This document shows, piece by piece, positions 6,667 through 9,485 of a stretch of 9,485 bases of DNA (positions are counted from its first letter, which is position 1; the number at the start of each line of letters is the position of its first letter). Source of the DNA: an uncultured Parabacteroides sp. (lineage in GTDB: Bacteria > Bacteroidota > Bacteroidia > Bacteroidales > Tannerellaceae); assembly GCA_900552415.1 (NCBI GenBank), contig USAD01000088.1, positions 1-9,485 on the forward strand, written 5' to 3'. The position numbers were made by a program, and so were the translations under genes. The notes under the pieces are model-generated. The model saw nothing but the letters and a program-made list of their open reading frames with translations, made no database searches and was not told the DNA's origin.

Positions 6667-6739
6667 TAGTGCGTCCGGGATTCGAACCCGAGTTTCTGCC
6701 GTGAGAGGGCAGCGTCCTAGACCTCTAGACGAATGCACC
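6667..6739 (-). tRNA. tRNA-Glu, anticodon CUC
   Basis: A 73-base cloverleaf that aligns base for base with the length of bacterial tRNA-Glu. D arm GTCT..GGAC, anticodon arm CTGCC/GGCAG with loop CTCTCAC, anticodon CTC at 6703-6705 (decodes GAG), T arm TCGGG/CCCGG with loop TTCGAAT, discriminator A. The 3' CCA is not encoded and must be added by the CCA enzyme. The acceptor stem pairs GGTGCAT with ACGCACT and shows an A6·C67 mismatch and a terminal G1·U72 wobble. Glu(CUC) is an extra isoacceptor beside the usual UUC, so it would help GAG reading. It has its own promoter and terminator. Confidence 0.93.
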
Positions 6740-6775
6740 ATTTCGTTTTGATGTCATATTTCTCATTTGACGCCG

Positions 6776-6806
6776 CAAAGGTAGACATTTTTGGGGGATA
6801 CGCAAT
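6776..6806 (-). promoter_or_regulatory. Bacteroidetes-type promoter of tRNA-Glu
   Basis: The minus strand has ATTG (6803-6806), exactly 19 bases, then TACCTTTG (6776-6783), an essentially perfect match to the TTTG-N19-TAnnTTTG consensus of the Bacteroidetes primary sigma factor. It ends 36 bases before the tRNA 5' end, leaving a short leader. It is the strongest promoter match in the window. Confidence 0.8.
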
Positions 6807-6983
6807 AGTTTTGGACAAAAAACAGGAGAAAAAGTTTTCAAAAGGATCATTTCCAGGGATGTCGCCGACAACCCCAAAACTCCTGAACCCCGCGTCGCTC
6901 GCCTTACGGACCAAATCGTCCATGCCTTGCCTCGGCGAGGTACGCAAATGCAAATCGTAAAGAAAAAAAGCTTGCTCACTCAT
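6807..6983 (-). pseudogene. Remnant of a PHP-like metallohydrolase N-terminus
   Basis: From ATG at 6983 the frame gives about 45 protein-like residues: FFLYDLHLRTSPRQGMDD, then LVRKASDAGFRSFGVVGDIPG. This resembles the opening beta-strand, metal motif and first helix/second strand of PHP-domain hydrolases (pattern DLHxHTS...LVxKAxxxGFxxxGVV). The second histidine of the HxH metal motif is replaced by Arg (CGT, one substitution from CAT). After about residue 45 the likeness stops, and the open frame simply runs through the tRNA promoter and into the tRNA. I read it as the truncated 5' end of a lost gene. The boundary at the tRNA promoter is approximate, and the family assignment is tentative because the stretch is short. 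Confidence 0.35.
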
Positions 6984-7016
6984 GATGTTCTCATATTATG
7001 GTATTAAACAAAATGT

Positions 7017-7348
7017 CATTTACTCCGGTAAATGGGGCTTCGCAACCCCGCGAAACGGCATTTGCTCCGGTAAATGAGGCCTCGCGCATCGCGGGGAGAC
7101 ATTTGCCCGACAAAACGGGGCCTCGCGAATCGCGGGAAGGCATTTGCTCCGGTAAACGGGGCCTCGCGAATCGCGGGAAGGCATTTGCCCGACAAAACGG
7201 GGCCTCGCGAGGTCGCAGAATGCCATTTGCCCGACAAAATGGGGCCTCGCGCATCGCGGAAAGCCATTTGCCCGACAAAACGGGGCCTCGCGAGCCGCGG
7301 AATGCCATTTGCCCGACAAAATGGGGCCTCGCGAGGTCGCGGAATGCC
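7017..7348. repeat. Eight tandem 41-42 bp hairpin-forming repeats
   Basis: Units start at 7017, 7059, 7100, 7141, 7182, 7224, 7265 and 7306, so the period alternates between 41 and 42. Each unit has a variable first part, either CTCCGGTAAA (units 1, 2, 4) or CCCGACAAAA (units 3, 5-8), then GGGGCC, then a palindrome CGCG-N3/4-CGCG with differing loops (AAT, CAT, AGC, AGGT), then a linker ending in CATTTGC. The 42-bp units 5 and 8 are those with the four-base loop AGGT. Unit 1 is diverged but keeps a stem (TTCGC with GCGAA). The array begins 10 bases past the stop codon of the adjacent lipoprotein gene and is much more GC-rich than the flank at 6740-7016. A period that is not a multiple of three means no single protein repeat can be encoded. 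Not an IS; no spacer diversity, so not CRISPR. Confidence 0.9.
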
Positions 7349-7357
7349 AAGCCCCGG

Positions 7358-7481
7358 CTCATCTCTTATATTTCGCGATTAGGATCACCGGATTGTCCTC
7401 CTCGTCGAGATCCGAGGCGATCTCCTTCAATGGGCCGCGGAGCTTGCCGTCGTTCAGGGCCTCGACGAGATCGGGGGCTTC
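7358..7481 (-). repeat. Copy 1 of a 124-bp near-identical gene end
   Basis: This stretch matches 8594-8717 at 118 of 124 positions without gaps. It covers the last 41 codons or so of the beta-propeller gene, its stop codon and one more base; on both sides the two copies diverge at once. Confidence 0.9.
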
Positions 7482-8570
7482 CAAACGGGTAGCGAAAGCG
7501 ATCTCATCATCATTAAATTCCATGATCACCCGATGCGCGAACCACAGGTTAACTGGCATCCCCTCGAAATCACGATTGATGACCTCGCCCTCATAGGCCG
7601 TTTGCTCCGTTTTGTCATAGATTAAGTTCGTCCTTGGGACATCTTTGTCAACGCCAAAATTAAAACTGCGCTCGACCGCTTGCATAAACACATAACGATC
7701 CGTGAAGATGGTCGGGAAAAGGAAAACTTCCGGATCCATCTCATTTACGGGCGGTGTCCGAACGATCAACGGCATCAACCCCCGAGAGGCGGAATAGGTG
7801 TAAATCGTGTCCGCCGACGGTTCGATCAAGAGCCAGCCATCTTGATAAGGAGGCATAAGCGTGTTTCGTATGCCCCAATTGCCAGTAAGTTTCCCATTCA
7901 AATCTCTCCGCAAGATTATCAAGCTCTTCTTTTCCTCATAAGGGATATGAATTTTCTCCAAAAGACGACCATCTTCCCTTGAAAGAATTAAATAGCAATC
8001 TCTTTTTACAGGGACTTTATCATATTCTGAATAATCATCGTAGGCGATCAACCGTTCCGTATCCAGGATTTTTATGGGATTATACAATATTCCGTCAAGA
8101 TAATCGAAGCTTCGCTTGTAATTTCCTTCCGAATCATACACAAAAACCTTATCCGAATAATGGGAATTCACGAAAAGCTCGTCCGCTTGCTCATCATAAT
8201 CGACTCCCAGGATATTGAGATATTCCTCGCCGCTTTGCCCCAAACGGTTGATTTTTCTCACGGCCTTCCCTTGCCGATCAAAAATGAAAATCTCACCAGC
8301 CATACGGCCAAGATTCTTAAAGATCATATAGTTATCACCAATATATTGAATATGCCCCTCCGTGAGCATCTCATCTGTTGTTTCCAAAGGGACATATTCA
8401 ATATCAAACAAGTCTTGCAAGATCAATTCTTTCTTGGGATAACTCTTGGAGACATCCACCGTGATAAGGCCATCCGACTCCTTTTGCTTGCCGTCCCCGC
8501 AACCGAACAAGAGCGAAGCGACAAGAAGGGCCGACATCCAACGAACATGTTTCTTCAATTTGTTAATCAT
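7359..8570 (-). CDS. Six-bladed beta-propeller lipoprotein (PF17170-type), complete
   Basis: 403 residues. The signal peptide ends in lipobox LLFGC with Cys24, preceded by a basic start (MINKLKKHVRW) and a hydrophobic stretch 12-22, so the protein is lipid anchored. The mature part fits the Bacteroidetes six-bladed beta-propeller family (formerly DUF5128): ILQDLFDIEYVPLETTDEML, then IQYIGDNYMIF, IFIFDRQGKAVRKINRLG, GEEYLNI, VFVYDSEGNYKRSF, PSADTIYTYS and a conserved C-terminal tail from residue 362 (RLEAPDLVEALNDGKL...). Family members are surface or periplasmic proteins, often in tandem sets; no enzyme activity is known and none can be assigned. It starts 24 bases after the stop of its paralogue at 8595 and is probably cotranscribed with it. 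The 41-bp array follows directly. The 3' half is visibly GC-richer than the 5' half. Confidence 0.9.
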   Translation of the reverse strand: MINKLKKHVRWMSALLVASLLFGCGDGKQKESDGLITVDVSKSYPKKELILQDLFDIEYVPLETTDEMLTEGHIQYIGDNYMIFKNLGRMAGEIFIFDRQGKAVRKINRLGQSGEEYLNILGVDYDEQADELFVNSHYSDKVFVYDSEGNYKRSFDYLDGILYNPIKILDTERLIAYDDYSEYDKVPVKRDCYLILSREDGRLLEKIHIPYEEKKSLIILRRDLNGKLTGNWGIRNTLMPPYQDGWLLIEPSADTIYTYSASRGLMPLIVRTPPVNEMDPEVFLFPTIFTDRYVFMQAVERSFNFGVDKDVPRTNLIYDKTEQTAYEGEVINRDFEGMPVNLWFAHRVIMEFNDDEIAFATRLEAPDLVEALNDGKLRGPLKEIASDLDEEDNPVILIAKYKR

Positions 8571-8593
8571 AATGGTATGGATTTATGTTATTA

Positions 8594-8717
8594 CTCATCT
8601 CTTATATTTCGCGATTAGGATCACCGGATTGTCCTCCTCATCGAGCCCCGATGCGATCTCCTTCAATGGGCCGCGGAGCTTGCCGTCGTTTAAGGCCTCG
8701 ACGAGATCGGGGGCTTC
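8594..8717 (-). repeat. Copy 2 of a 124-bp near-identical gene end
   Basis: This is the partner of 7358-7481, with six differences. It is GC-richer than the rest of the gene that carries it (8718-9485), which suggests that it was acquired from a gene like the neighbour. Confidence 0.9.
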
Positions 8718-9485
8718 GAACCTCATTAAAAAAGCGTACTGATTACTATTAAGAAAAATGATCGCATTATTATCATACACCATACTAAAGTGCCTATCAT
8801 CCAAGAAGTCGGAATGGCGTAAAGTGTACTCATATATCTTGTCTTCTAGCTTGTCATAAACCAACTCCGTTCTATAAAATTCAAACCTTTTCCCTGGTTC
8901 AAAAACCTCAAACTCCTTTTTCACGGCTTGCATAAAACAAAAACGATCAGTTTGAGCTCCTGGATATAAGAATATTTGTGGTTCCATTAATTGAATTGTT
9001 GGCGTTCGTACAATGAATGGTTTTAAAACATGATCTTTCGAATAACAATAAATGGTATCAGACGAAGGTTCCATCAAAAACCAATCTCCTTTATAAGGAA
9101 TTTGAGATTCATTATAAATAAAGTAAATCGCATCGCCCTGAGTTATCATAGGGAATATTGTCTTGTCATAAGGGATTTGAATTTCTTTGACTTTCCCATC
9201 TTGCTTTGAGACAATCATAAAAAAATTCCTTTTCTCCATCGTCTCTAAAGAGCCATCATGGCATATTAAATAATCTTGATTCAAATTCCCTAATCTCTCG
9301 TAAGATCTTCCCTCGATATGCTCAAAAGATCTTTTGAAATTTCCATCCAAATCATATATCATAACCCGTCGTCCCAAATAATTATCCACAAATATCTCGT
9401 TCTTTTGATCATCCAAAACAACTGACATAGTATTGAGGTATTCCTCCCCTCCTTCACCCTTACGATTAATTTTCTTTACTGGCTT
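8595..9485 (-). CDS. Six-bladed beta-propeller protein, paralogue, 5' end missing (partial)
   Basis: The frame is open from base 9485 to the stop at 8595 (296 residues); the N-terminus, with its expected lipoprotein signal, lies beyond the window. ATG at 9428 is internal: upstream codons give KPVKKINRKGEGGEEYLNT, matching KAVRKINRLGQSGEEYLNI in the neighbour. Shared features include MIYDLDGNFKRSF, IPYKGDWFLMEPSSDTIYCY, PFIVRTPTIQLMEPQIFLYP, TDRFCFMQAV and the C-terminal tail beginning RFEAPDLVEALNDGKL. Similarity to the neighbour is moderate over most of the length and nearly total in the last 41 residues. It lies upstream of that gene in transcription, with a 24-base gap, so the two form a tandem paralogue pair, perhaps part of a longer series beyond the edge. 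The body is AT-rich compared with the housekeeping genes. Confidence 0.9.
   Translation of the reverse strand, partial: KPVKKINRKGEGGEEYLNTMSVVLDDQKNEIFVDNYLGRRVMIYDLDGNFKRSFEHIEGRSYERLGNLNQDYLICHDGSLETMEKRNFFMIVSKQDGKVKEIQIPYDKTIFPMITQGDAIYFIYNESQIPYKGDWFLMEPSSDTIYCYSKDHVLKPFIVRTPTIQLMEPQIFLYPGAQTDRFCFMQAVKKEFEVFEPGKRFEFYRTELVYDKLEDKIYEYTLRHSDFLDDRHFSMVYDNNAIIFLNSNQYAFLMRFEAPDLVEALNDGKLRGPLKEIASGLDEEDNPVILIAKYKR

Noticed and set aside
6717..6806. C-terminal half of the open frame starting at 6983
   Set aside because: It runs through the tRNA-Glu promoter, leader and the tRNA 5' end, and its residues have no protein-like pattern.
7017..7348. CRISPR array
   Set aside because: Units are contiguous, without unique spacers, and the variable parts belong to a few recurring classes. 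There are no cas genes nearby.
6991..7492. Several overlapping open frames of 80-160 codons on both strands across the 41-42 bp array
   Set aside because: They are by-products of the repeat, which has few stop codons. A 41-bp period shifts frame at nearly every unit, so no peptide repeat is maintained. They would be easy to mis-annotate as hypothetical proteins.

Overview
The window reads as chromosomal DNA of a Bacteroidales bacterium, most likely Parabacteroides or a close relative. Three things point there: the gene order nusB, yajC, ybbR, coaE, DUF5606; the paired six-bladed beta-propeller lipoproteins; and promoter elements of the Bacteroidetes type (TAnnTTTG-like -7 boxes). Most of it is core housekeeping sequence. 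The right third is accessory in character and carries repeats.

Layout, left to right. At 1-585 (minus) is the 5' part of an exported GH30 glycoside hydrolase that runs off the left edge. At 688-4182 (minus) is a housekeeping cluster, transcribed nusB, yajC, ybbR/cdaR-like, coaE, DUF5606, with a hairpin terminator at 618-665. Positions 4183-4492 form a divergent intergenic region holding a tandem array of six 22-bp dyad-symmetric units just upstream of a mutarotase gene (galM-like, plus, 4493-5650) that encodes a lipoprotein signal peptide. A two-way terminator separates this gene from a convergent methionine aminopeptidase (5735-6592, minus). Next come tRNA-Glu(CUC) (6667-6739, minus), its own terminator and promoter, and a short remnant resembling the start of a PHP-type metallohydrolase. 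Positions 7017-7348 hold eight copies of a 41-42 bp hairpin-forming repeat. This array starts about 10 bp past the stop codon of the first of two tandem beta-propeller lipoprotein genes (7359-8570 and 8595-9485, both minus; the second is cut by the window end).

How the genes fit together. NusB (antitermination and ribosomal RNA synthesis), YajC (Sec accessory), the YbbR-domain membrane protein, CoaE (last step of CoA synthesis) and DUF5606 are co-oriented and closely spaced, though -7-like boxes before yajC and DUF5606 suggest internal promoters. The mutarotase and the GH30 enzyme both carry lipoprotein signals and probably act on sugars outside the cytoplasm. The beta-propeller pair shares a 124-bp, about 95% identical 3' end inside otherwise diverged genes, which suggests gene conversion.

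The least explained structures are the 22-bp array before galM and the 41-42 bp array after the beta-propeller gene. I see no defence system, CRISPR array, transposase or integrase.
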